In this document: positions 11,881 to 21,640 of the stretch, piece after piece
How the letters are laid out: the number at the start of each line of letters is the position of its first letter
Numbering within the stretch: position 1 is the first letter of the stretch
DNA from: Timema cristinae
Taxonomy: Eukaryota; Arthropoda; Insecta; Phasmatodea; Timematidae
Assembly: GCA_039000515.1 (NCBI GenBank)
Contig: JBCFYV010000012.1
Coordinates: forward strand, 123,224,605 to 123,288,604
Length of the DNA: 64,000 nucleotides
Direction of reading: 5' to 3'
The notes under the pieces: generated by a model
Told to the model about the DNA's origin: nothing
The model's database searches: none
What the model saw: only the letters and a program-made list of their open reading frames with translations
Translations under genes and position numbers: made by a program

Positions 11881-12349
11881 GCTCCGCATGTGTGGAACAC
11901 ACACGTGACATGTGTGTAGACCACACAGGTCGATGTTTAACTGAACGCATGCTGTTTAATACACTGGTATCAGAATAGCTCGACACACTTGCAAGATGTG
12001 TGAATACCCAACATGTTCTGGATTTAGATCTACAAATGGCAAAATGGACTTCTTCAGAATCCTCTCCTTGACTTATCGACAAATTAATTGTAACAACTGT
12101 TAGTTATGTGCCAATAATTGGTGGTATGACCATACGTTTGAACCACTGACGTGGCCTGTCTCTGTGATATGTTCTACTCCATTTGACCAATCATACATAG
12201 GTTCCATTCTGCCAACAATATCTAAAATCGTGATATAATGAGGAATGATTTCAATTCGCAGGTAAAGTTGAAACAAGTTCTGCATACCCTGAGAGGACCT
12301 CACTGCGTGCAGTACAGGGCTCGCAGCCTGAACATACATCTCATGACAA

Positions 12350-12599
12350 CCCCTCGTGTGTGATAGCAACGTGCCGCGGCTGTGCCCCCTCGTGTGTGAT
12401 AGCAAGGTGCCGCGGCTGTGCCCCCTCGTGTGTGATAGCAAGGTGCCGCGGCTGTGCCCCCTCGTGTGTGATAGCAACGTGCCGCGGCTGTGCCCCCTCG
12501 TGTGTGATAGCAACGTGCCGCGGCTGTGCCCCCTCGTGTGTGATAGCAACGTGCCGCGGCTGTGCCCCCTCGTGTGTGATAGCAACGTGCCGCGGCTGT
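12350..12599. repeat. 36-bp GC-rich minisatellite, 7 copies
   Basis: Seven nearly identical copies of a 36-bp unit (CCCCTCGTGTGTGATAGCAA then SGTGCCGCGGCTGTG). The only common variation is AACGTG versus AAGGTG. It is much richer in G+C than its surroundings. It has no spacers, so it is not a CRISPR-type array. Confidence 0.96.
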
Positions 12600-12707
12600 A
12601 GCCCTTCATTTAAAAAAAGATGGGAACAAATAATTCACTCGAGATATCTCAAGCTTTAAAGTTCTCACTCCAGTTTTGTTTTTACTGAGCTTCAACGTAG
12701 TATCTGT

Positions 12708-13660
12708 GGATATCTGTGAAGCTATCTTGTGCCAACATACATATAATAGATATCTGTGAAGCTATCTTGTGACAACAGGCATAGGGTGGATATCTGTGAA
12801 GCTATCTTGTGCCAACAGACATAGGGTGGATATCTGTGAAGCTATCTTGTGCCAATAGACATAGGGTGGATATCTGTGAAGCTATCTTGTGACAACATAC
12901 ATAGGGTTGATATTTGTGAAGATATCGTGTGCCAACAGACATAGGGTGGATATCTGTGAAGCTATCTTGTGCCAACAGGCATAGGGTGGATATTTGTGAA
13001 GCTATCTTGTGACAACAGACATAGGGTGGATATCTGTGAAGATATCGTGTGCCAACAGACATAGGGTGGATATCTGTGAAGCTATCTTGTGCCAACAGGC
13101 ATAGGGTGGATATCTGTGAAGCTATCTTGTGCCAACATACATAGGGTGGATATCTGTGAAGCTATCTTGTGCCAACATACATAGGGTGGATATTTGTGAA
13201 GCTATCTTGTGACAACATACATAGGGTGGATATCTGTGAAGCTATCTTGTGCCAACAGACATAGGGTGGATATTTGTGAAGCTATCTTGTGCCAACAGAC
13301 ATAGGGTGGATATCTGTGAAGCTATCTTGTGCCAACAGGCATAGGGTGGATATCTGTGAAGCTATCTTGTGCCAACAGGCATAGGGTGGATATTTGTGAA
13401 GCTATCTTGTGACAACAGGCATAGGGTGGATATCTGTGAAGCTATTTTGTGACAACATACATAGGGTGGATATTTGTGAAGCTATCTTGTGACAACAGGC
13501 ATAGGGTGGATATCTGTGAAGCTATCTTGTGACAACATACATAGGGTGGATATTTGTGAAGCTATCTTGTGCCAACAGACATAGGGTGGATATCTGTGAA
13601 GCTATCTTGTGACAACAGGCATAGGGTGGATATTTGTGAAGCTATCTTGTGCCAACAAGC
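12708..13660. repeat. 40-bp minisatellite, about 24 copies
   Basis: Unit GGATATCTGTGAAGCTATCT followed by TGTGCCAACAGACATAGGGT. Variation is confined to a few positions (TCTGTG/TTTGTG, GTGCC/GTGAC, AGAC/AGGC/ATAC). Since 40 is not divisible by three, frames run out quickly. Confidence 0.97.
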
Positions 13661-13834
13661 ATGTGAAGCTATTTGCACCAATAGATGAAAAGTGTTTTAT
13701 CAGTCAATAAATAAGACTCGGAGTCAGCTGTCAGAAGTGACTACTCACACTCAAGTCCATTAAACACCGAGGCGAGAGATAATAACCGCTTCAAAGGAAC
13801 TTCTCCGTGCATTAATTGAGTAGGGTAAGGCCTA

Positions 13835-14275
13835 CTACAGTAGCCCCGTGGCTTCTTTGGTCCTGACTGACAGCTCACAGCTTTGAAAAGTTACCAGACC
13901 AAATTACTTATCCCTACGTCGAAACATATGATCTGCAAAAGCATGTGTTTAGCAGCTGTCACTTTTCACAGTCAACATTTAGGTATATACCTAAATGTTG
14001 ACTGTCAGAAGTCAGCTGTGAGCTGTCAGTCAGCTCCAAAGAAGCCATGGGGCTACTGTATATACCTAAATGTTGACTGTCAGAAGTCAGCTGTGAGCTG
14101 TCAGTTAGCACCAAAGAAGCCATGAGGCTACTGTATATGCCTAAATGTTGACTGTCAGAAGTTAGCTGTGAACTGTCAGTCAGCACCAAAGAAGCCACGG
14201 GGCTACTGTATATACCTAAAGGTTGACTGTCAGTCAGCACCAAAGAAGCCACGGGGCTACTGTAGCTCAGCTACA
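13835..14275. repeat. 75-bp minisatellite with inverted half-unit and 38-bp palindrome
   Basis: Direct copies at about 13996, 14071, 14146 and 14221 (period 75, last one shortened) contain TGTTGACTGTCAGAAGTCAG and GAAGCCACGGGGCTACTGTA. A reverse-complement half-unit (CTACAGTAGCCCCGTGGCTT) sits at 13839-13880. The junction at 13968-14005 is a perfect 38-bp palindrome. Its antisense reading matches a repeat I recall from Timema predicted proteins. Confidence 0.9.
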
Positions 14276-15239
14276 AATGTTAAGATTCTTGAAAGCGAGT
14301 ATCGGACAAGCGAATTGATTGCTGTTCTTGGTACTGGAGGCTGTACAGTCAAACAGGCTTAACAAGGCGCGTCAAGTAGAGCAGCCGCAGCTAACTGGTT
14401 TGGTAAGTCTCGATTGTCATCCGTTGCACCTCTGCAAACTGTTGTGTCACAGTCCAACGTAAAAGTTGGTGGTATGGATGGGATTGGGAGCTAAGGTTAG
14501 CGATTTTTAAGTTAATATAAATGCAATTTTTCTCCAGTAGAATCATAATGAGCTTAATTTACTACACACAGTAATCTCACAGATTGGTTGAATATTTGCC
14601 ATGAGAATAATAGAATTAGATGGAAACTTGTTAGACGCAGAGAAAAAGTTGTCATTAAATTCTTGGACACCCTTGAGAGATATTCAACAACTGTAGAGAT
14701 GACCATATTTATAAAGTTAATCTAAATTTTTATATTGAAGCAGTGTTTGATTTAGTTTGGCCAAAAAATCTTTGCTCTAAAAACTGCACGAGAACTGCCC
14801 TTATTTCGCGTTGCCTACCAGCCCACCTTAAGGGGACTGTCTACCGGAGCACTAAAATCCAATGTAGTCGTTAGAGAAATTCTGTTAAAAATAGTTGGTC
14901 ATTTAAAAATATGGATCACGTTAAAATGGAGGTGACAGGTTCTTATAGATTTGTAAACCCTACACTTTAAGTTAGTTTAACAAGTTGCATAAAAATGTAA
15001 AATTAGTTCATTTTAAAGGCCGGGCATGTTGAAGTATTGAAACATCATGTGTGTGTGTGTGTGTTCCGCCAAAAAAAAAATCAGCATATCACAAAAATGT
15101 TTTGAGATAACATAAGAATTGTTTTTGTGGCTCTGAAGCGAGAGAGCCGAGCTGCCATGCTCATAAGAAATACTCTAGTGTGAGAATGTATCTATTTGAG
15201 TAAGAGGTGCATTTAACTCTGTTACCTGAATTCAGTTCA

Positions 15240-15503
15240 TGAGTGCCAGAATATAAGATCTCCATTCAACCTTATCCTGAGACAACTAACTCTGGTCTTA
15301 AGGAACTGGAGAGTTCAAGGCCACCAGAACCTAAGCTCTCCATTCAACCCTATCCTGGGACAACTCCATACAGTCTCTATAAACTGACATCCATACCCTT
15401 TTAAATAACTTCTCCCATTATACTCCCATCGACGTCTTGATCCACCAAGAGATAATGTTTTTCAGGTTTCCCTACTAATATTTTGTTTACAGATCCGTCA
15501 TCA
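15240..15503. repeat. second copy of the 80-bp-repeat element (1.7 units plus flank)
   Basis: Repeats 'ctccattcaacc.tatcctg', 'ctctggtcttaaggaactgg' and 'gagttcaaggccaccagaac', then the same flank as 5080-5200 ('cccatcgac', 'tttttcaggtttccc'). Confidence 0.85.
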
Positions 15504-15703
15504 CCCACACGCGCCATATGATCACCCCTCCTCAGTCTACACGCGCCATATGATCACCCCTCCTCAGCCCACACGCGCCATATGATCACCCCTCCTCAGC
15601 CCACACGCGCCATATGATCACCCCTCCTCAGCCCACACGCACCATATGATCACCCTCCTCAGCCCACACGCACCATATGATCACCCCTCCTCAGCCCACA
15701 CGC
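15504..15703. repeat. 32-bp minisatellite, about 6 copies
   Basis: Unit CCCACACGCGCCATATGATC then ACCCCTCCTCAG. It sits at the position where the related locus near 5195-5235 has a single 'acccatgcgtgt.. accacctcatcc' segment, so it was expanded only here. Confidence 0.93.
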
Positions 15704-15866
15704 TTTTACTCTCCTTAATATGTTTGTAGGTATAAACAACCACGAAGTCGTTCGTCTGTAGCGATGTTTTGAGTCAGAGCCGAGTCTTCAAATACGTCGC
15801 CCATATTCCCTGCCCTGAGTCGGTAGCCACTGGAACTAACCCTCTGGTATATCTTTGTGGTTGCAG

Positions 15867-15990
15867 ATATACCTGTCGCAGTTCGGATACCTGCCTCCCA
15901 CCGTCAGGAACAGGGGAACCATCATGTCTGAAGACACCATGAAGAAGGCCGTCGCTGAATTCCAGGCCTTCGCGGGACTTAACATCACAG
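15867..15990 (+). CDS. Mmp2: Mmp2 visible exon 1: propeptide
   Basis: Acceptor TTGCAG ends at 15866 and donor CACAG|GTATGT follows 15990. It enters at phase 0 and leaves at phase 1. Residues 1-41 begin IYLSQFGYLPP and end AEFQAFAGLNITG with the split glycine, the peptidoglycan-binding-like fold of MMP propeptides (YLxQFGYL ... EFQ.FAGLN.TG). An upstream exon must supply the start codon and signal peptide. Confidence 0.9.
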
Positions 15991-16355
15991 GTATGTCGAG
16001 GGTAGAGTTGTTCGGATGGATATTTCTAATTTTATCGGCCAAGAAATTGTCACTTTCACCTTCAATTTGTTTGGCGGGTTGCCCTGTATGTCTTTCAACA
16101 CTCCACAAATATGTAGACATCGGGTTGGGGTGCATGTACGAGCCTATTCAGTTTCGAGTGAAATTATAAGAATGTATTGTGCGGTTCGCGGACGATGAAT
16201 ACTCAACCCAAATGTCATCGCCTCGGCATATTGAGGAAACAAGCCGCATTCATTTGGGAACACTCTGTACCAAGAAGTCATTACTCGTTTTAGACAGACG
16301 AAGGAGCTGGGTTAAAACAAAATTAAATACGGATCGAATTTACATCACTTTTGGT

Positions 16356-16512
16356 AATGACGGGATGGAATTCACGTCAACCCCTTCTTGAAATATCCAC
16401 TGCGCGGGCGGACCTACAAAACCTTGGTTTCCCTGAGTCAAACTTGTAAACAATACACCTAGGCTGGAAAGTAAATACCTAGGTTCGATTAAAGTACCTG
16501 CTATCTCTGTAT
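16356..16512. repeat. left arm of a 155-bp inverted repeat
   Basis: Sequence from 'taatgacgggatggaattcacgtca' to 'agtacctgctatctct' reappears as reverse complement at 17819-17975. It contains two ACCTAGGT-like palindromic octamers. Confidence 0.85.
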
Positions 16513-16606
16513 TGCATGCGTCGCTGGGAGATTATTCGTGATAAGAGCGGAGATTAAACAAGACATTCCAGAGAAGTGTTAGGAGACTTCCTTGTGACGT
16601 TCTCTT

Positions 16607-16815
16607 CAACTCTCGACTATCCGGGACAATTAGTGAACTCTCGACTATCCGGGACAATTAGAGTAAACTCTTTACTATCCGGGACAATTAGAGTGAACTC
16701 TCGAATATCCGGGACAATTAGAGTAAACTATAGACTATCCGGGACAATAAGAATAAACTCTCGACTATCCGGGGTAATAAGAGAACCCTCGACTATCCGG
16801 GATAATTAGAATGAA
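16607..16815. repeat. 30-bp minisatellite, about 7 copies
   Basis: Unit CTCTCGACTATCCGGGACAA followed by TTAGAGTGAA. Copies drift at the right end (GGGGTAATAAG, GGGATAATTAG). Confidence 0.93.
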
Positions 16816-16904
16816 ACACGATTTGGTGGTAGAATTGTCCAAGGCACAGGCTGCCACGCATCTGAAGAACAGAGAAAATACAGGGAATTTGGTTTTACGA
16901 AAAT

Positions 16905-17145
16905 AGTGGCAGCCCTGAAGGCGTCACTTTTACAATAGACTCGACTGCCGATGACGGGGATACCTGGGTTCGAATCACGATTGGGTGTACTGGGTATTTT
17001 CTCCCTTAAATGGTTTTACACTTCCTCCACGCAAATACGGGTGCACTTCCTCTGAATTAAAACCGTCTTACTGCCTAACATAACATTATGATTATTAGAA
17101 CATAGAGCTATCAACAGAATGGGTGGTAAGACGTGGTGCTAAAAA
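16905..17145 (+). repeat. SINE A copy
   Basis: Plus-oriented: 'caatagactcgactgccgatgacgggga', B-box-like GGGTTCGAATCAC, 'acttcctccacgcaaatacgggtgcacttcctctga', and terminal 'gggtggtaagacgtggtgct'. Confidence 0.85.
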
Positions 17146-17627
17146 AACAACTAAGTAGGCCTAACCAATATTCTAGACGTCGTTCTCGATATTCGTAGGT
17201 TAAAATCCAGAGTGATAAAAATCCGTAGCACAACTTCCTTCGGGGTGGGGGAGGAAGTAAATCCTTCAGTCCCATGTCAATTGTGGTAGGTAAAAGAACC
17301 CTGGAAGGTATGTGAAAATACCTTTCCCGTAAAAATTGGTAGGTTCTTTCTCTGGCTCGTAGAAATTCTCGTGTGTTGATACAATCAGTCGGTTCTGAAA
17401 GTGCTCGTTATATACCTCGAATGAAATATAAAAACTGTCCCAGACCTCGTGGTCTCTCGTGTGATCTGTAGCGAGGGCCATAACGCAGCCTTTTTTTTTA
17501 AATAAATAAATTTTGTTTATAAACTCACAACTAAAATACTTTTTTTTTTACCTAATTACATAAAATGTGTGCATATTTGCTCTAATGTCCACCTTATTCA
17601 TCTCAACCCCACTAGTGTATTTCTATC

Positions 17628-18025
17628 TTAGCACCGCGTCTTACTACCCGTTCATGTTATACGCCTGTGTACTAATGACTGCAATAATATGTTATGGATT
17701 ATGAAGGTTGAATTTAGATCAAGTTCACCAGCATTTACGTGGAAGGAGAGTGAAAAACTATTTAAAGGGCAAACTTCCCTCAGTACACCCAACCGAGATA
17801 TAACCCTGATATCCCCAGAGATAGCAGGTACTTTAATAGGACCTAGGTATTTACTTTCCAACCTAGGTGTATTGTTTACAAGCTTGACTCAGGGAAACCA
17901 AGGTTCTGTAGGCCCGCCCGCGCAGTGGATATTTCAAGAATGGGGTGACGTGAATTCCATCCCGTCATTACAGTATATTGTGAGAATAGCGCCCTGGACC
18001 ATTCGACCATCGAAACAGGTTTACA
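17628..18025 (-). repeat. SINE A copy interrupted by a 155-bp insertion
   Basis: Starts 'agcaccgcgtcttactacccgttcatg', continues 'aaggttgaatttaga' and 'cagtacacccaaccgagat', and ends 'gcgccctggaccattcgacca'. The run is interrupted at 17819-17975 by the inverse of 16356-16512. Its frame is open but it is a repeat, not a gene. Confidence 0.85.
17819..17975. repeat. right arm of the 155-bp inverted repeat, inside a SINE
   Basis: Reverse complement of 16356-16512, from 'agagatagcaggtacttta' to 'ccatcccgtcatta'. It splits the SINE A body, so it was inserted after the SINE or copied there by gene conversion. Confidence 0.85.
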
Positions 18026-18369
18026 AGATAATAGAAAGCACACTACGAGGAACCAAACTACCCCCGTGGTACCCGGGTGGAGTCACTCAGTCACTCCTTG
18101 TACACCGGCCGGATATTAAACTGGGAACAAGGGAAAGATCCAAGTTCCTACAAACATGAGCGTGTTTTGGCGGTAAGCGTGTTATGTAAGAACACCCCTT
18201 CCCCCCCAACAAAAAGTTATCGACCTATATTACACGGACCAATGGCCCCCCGCTTAGTTTTGGCGGCTAATTGAGGCCGTTTCTTTATAAATGACGCAAG
18301 TTTGTCCAAGTGCCGGGTTGTTGACTGTTGTTGTCTCGGGCTGCAAACAGAGACATTGGGGGGAGGGAG

Positions 18370-19588
18370 ATGTGTCTCTTTGTACAAGTTATTTGTCAGG
18401 GGGACATGTGTCTCTTTGTACAAGTTATTTGTCAGGGGGACATGTGTCTCTTTGTACAAGTTATTTGTCAGGGGGCCAAGTGTCTCTTTGTACAAGTTAT
18501 TTGTCAGGGGGACATGTGTCTCTTTGTACAAGTTATTTGTCAGGGGGACATGTGTCTCTTTGTACAAGTTATTTGTCAGGGGGACATGTGTCTCTTTGTA
18601 CAAGTTATTTGTCAGGGGGACATGTCTCTGTTTGTACAAGTTATTTGTCAGGGGGACATGTGTCTCTTTGTACAAGTTATTTGTCAGGGGGACATGTGTC
18701 TCTTTGTACAAGTTATTTGTCAGGGGGCCAAGTGTCTCTTTGTACAAGTTATTTGTCAGGGGGACATGTGTCTCTTTGTACAAGTTATTTGTCAGGGGGA
18801 CATGTGTCTCTTTGTACAAGTTATTTGTCAGGGGACATGTCTCTGTTTGTACAAGTTATTTGTCAGGGGGACATGTGTCTCTTTGTACAAGTTATTTGTC
18901 AGGGGGACATGTGTCTCTTTGTACAAGTTATTTGTCAGGGGACATGTCTCTGTTTGTACAAGTTATTTGTCAGGCGGACATGTGTCTCTTTGTACAAGTT
19001 ATTTGTCAGGGGGACATGTGTCTCTTTGTACAAGTTATTTGTCAGGGGGACATGTGTCTCTTTGTACAAGTTATTTGTCAGGGGGACATGTCTCTGTTTG
19101 TACAAGTTATTTGTCAGGGGGACATGTGTCTCTTTGTACAAGTTATTTGTCAGGGGGACATGTGTCTCTTTGTACAAGTTATTTGTCAGGGGGACATGTC
19201 TCTGTTTGTACAAGTTATTTGTCAGGGGGACATGTCTCTGTTTGTACAAGTTATTTGGGCAGGGGGACATGTGTCTCTTTGTACAAGTTATTTATCAGGG
19301 GGACATGTCTCTCTTTGTACAAATTATTTGTCAGGGGGACATGTCTCTGTTTGTACAAGTTATTTGTCAGGGGGACATGTCTCTGTTTGTACAAGTTATT
19401 TGTCAGGGGGACATGTGTCTCTTTGTACAAGTTATTTGTCAGGGGACATGTGTCTCTTTGTACAAGTTATTTGTCAGGGGGACATGTCTCTGTTTGTACA
19501 AGTTATTTGTCAGGGGGACATGTCTCTGTTTGTACAAGTTATTTGTCAGGGGGACATGTGTCTCTTTGTACAAGTTATTTGTCAGGGG
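18370..19588. repeat. 36-bp minisatellite, about 34 copies
   Basis: Unit GACATGTGTCTCTTTGTACA then AGTTATTTGTCAGGGG. Variants include ACATGTCTCTGTTT and CCAAGTGTCTCTTT, and several copies lack one G. It contains the palindromes ACATGT and TTGTACAA. All three plus frames and one minus frame read through because the unit is 12 codons with no stop. The frame jumps wherever a G is lost, so it is not protein-coding. Confidence 0.97.
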
Positions 19589-19740
19589 TGGGGGCTCTGA
19601 CACCTCAGTCTTGAGGGCAGACAATATTCTATCAGAGGCATTTAACTGCGCAGTCAACATCCTCGGCTATGTTAGTGATTACCTTTGCATTGTGGGGAGC
19701 TGTGGTTAAAACTAATAAGTAATAAACGAGACTGAAACAA

Positions 19741-19987
19741 TGACGTATGTTGTTTGAGAGGTTCATATCCTCACCTAAATGGCAACCCTACAGAGGGTGC
19801 AAGCTGGGTTGTGATTGGCTAGAGCGTGGGGTAAGAAGCTAAAAGATAGCCTTGTACACAACTTGACGTATGTTGTTTGAGAGGTTCATATCCTCACCTC
19901 TTGGCAATCCTACAGAGGGTGCAAGCTGGGTTGTGATTGGCTAGAGCGTGGGGTAAGAAGCTGAAAGATAGCCTTGTACACAACTTG
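19741..19987. repeat. about 123-bp tandem duplication (2 copies)
   Basis: Two nearly identical copies starting ACGTATGTTGTTTGAGAGGT (19743 and 19866). A third start at 19988 diverges after 'acgtatg'. They differ by a 'taaat' versus 'tctt' patch. Confidence 0.9.
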
Positions 19988-20067
19988 ACGTATGTATGTG
20001 TATGTCATGATCTTCATTAACTCTGAACTAATAAACCACACTCTTAGGTACAAAAAAAAGTACCAGG

Positions 20068-20475
20068 TATCACGTCATCAGGAACTTTTAAAGTTCATTT
20101 CTGTACCTACAAACGAACGCCACCTATCCTCATCTTGTGCTGTCCAGTCCACCTCATTACACCCCTCTCTCTTCAACTTCATTTTAATGTTATCCTCCCA
20201 TCGGCTTCTAAATTCTCAAATTCTCGCTAGGAGCGTTGTCCGCCGTAACCTGTGAGATGTTATAACCCTAACCATGTCTGGTGATGGGTACAGAGTATAT
20301 AACTCTTCATTATGTAACCTCCTACATTCTCCATTTTCTGTATTCCTTTTTGGATGAAATATTTTCCCAAGCACTTTCTTCTCGCCATGTAATGTAAGAT
20401 ACCATATTTCACACCCGAAGAGAACAACCAGTGGAACTATCGTTTTGTATATTCTGAATTTATCAATAAACACTT
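20068..20475 (-). pseudogene. LINE reverse-transcriptase C-terminal fragment (second LINE type)
   Basis: Minus-strand translation gives FRIYKTIVPLVVLFGCEIW, then GECRRLHNEELYTLY, then, after a frame change, WEDNIKMKLKREG and DEDRWRSFVGTEMNFK. This order (Y.T...PV.LYGCE.W, LHN.EL..LY, RWEDNIKMDL, DRDRWR.FV) is the familiar C-terminus of insect non-LTR retrotransposon reverse transcriptases. Frameshifts and missing 5' parts make it a dead remnant inside the Mmp2 intron. Confidence 0.85.
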
Positions 20476-20479
20476 TTTA

Positions 20480-21640
20480 AATTAAAATGAAAAGGTGGTC
20501 AAATTTTGTCAGTAATTTAGACCAAAAGCATTAGTTCTTTTCCAACAAAATTTTGCAAGTTAACGCCTAGATAAGTTCCATTAATACCTCGTTAATATTC
20601 GAGCTGGCCATGGTTCGTGGGCCTTTTGCTTAGAACCTCTGCTCCAGTCCGACAGAGGAATGCCGGGAAATCACTCGATGCACTAGTTATTGAATAATTA
20701 TATAACTTACCACGCACCATTGGGCATTTAGTTAAGACCGGAACTTGGGAAACACGAATTGTCTTGTAACTGTGAGAAACCAATTTATCTACGATCATTT
20801 TTTTACGTAATTTTTTTAAAATAATTTTTAATTTATTTCTGAGTTTGCAAGAATTAATTTATAAAAGGTATTCGTGCGCTAATTCTAAAAAACAACAACC
20901 GAAGAACGTTTCCTTACTGTCGATTAAACCGGTTGGACCTTGAGAAGAGAAAACGTGACGTCATCACCTGGTGACCGAACCACTGAACTATTCGCATATT
21001 TACACTTGTGTAGTAATAGTGACAGGGCTTCTGAGCATCGGGAAATTATAGGACATTTTTCGTGGAATATTGGTGAATCTGGGTCATTTAACTGCAAGAT
21101 TTAAATAGTAGGCGTTTGTATGGAAGAAAAGGTGAACTGAAAAACCAAACATGCCGATTAAAACGCCTATTTTACCCCTCCTACCTTTTTCTCCCAGCCT
21201 TTATTTCACCCAGAAACAATAGTTTGACAAGCAACTGAATAAATGTCTACCTCAAGGTCAAACCATTCGATTCTAAAGACCGATAGCATGACTTTACACG
21301 GGTCAATAATATGACAAATGAAATAGCATTCCTTTATATCACCGTTGAGGGTGATTAAATAAAATGGTTCACAATTTTAGGATCTTGTAGTGCTCATTAA
21401 ATGAGTAAAAAGTATCAGTAAGGCTAAGTCCTAAAACCAGCCCACACAAAGATAGAGGCAATTTTGTCTTTCAGTGATAAGTTAGGGTAAATAATGAAAC
21501 GTTATTTGGGTTTACATGGCACAAATCTATTACCTTATCACAACGAAAGGTGCTCTACATGTTGTCTATCCATTACATATCTAAAGGTCCGTTTACACGA
21601 CGTAACAAGTTTTAAAACTGTATGTTTCATAGTATTGAAC
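20480..21640. other. intronic stretch, nothing recognised
   Basis: AT-rich Mmp2 intron DNA. One TGACGTCA octamer lies at 20956-20963. No coding exon or array. Confidence 0.5.

Noticed and set aside
10487..11978. Open frames of up to 479 codons across the 69-bp array
   Set aside because: Unit length divisible by three without stops, open in several frames, with frame shifts at unit deletions. No start context, splice sites or domain.
12350..12599. CRISPR-like look of the 36-bp GC-rich array
   Set aside because: No unique spacers between units, and the genome is eukaryotic.
17689..18159. 156-codon plus-strand open frame
   Set aside because: Translation of a SINE A copy with an inserted inverted-repeat arm; similar phantom proteins arise wherever this SINE lies.
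18217..19709. Four overlapping frames of 200-472 codons in the 36-bp array
   Set aside because: All three plus frames and one minus frame are open at once, which only periodicity explains.
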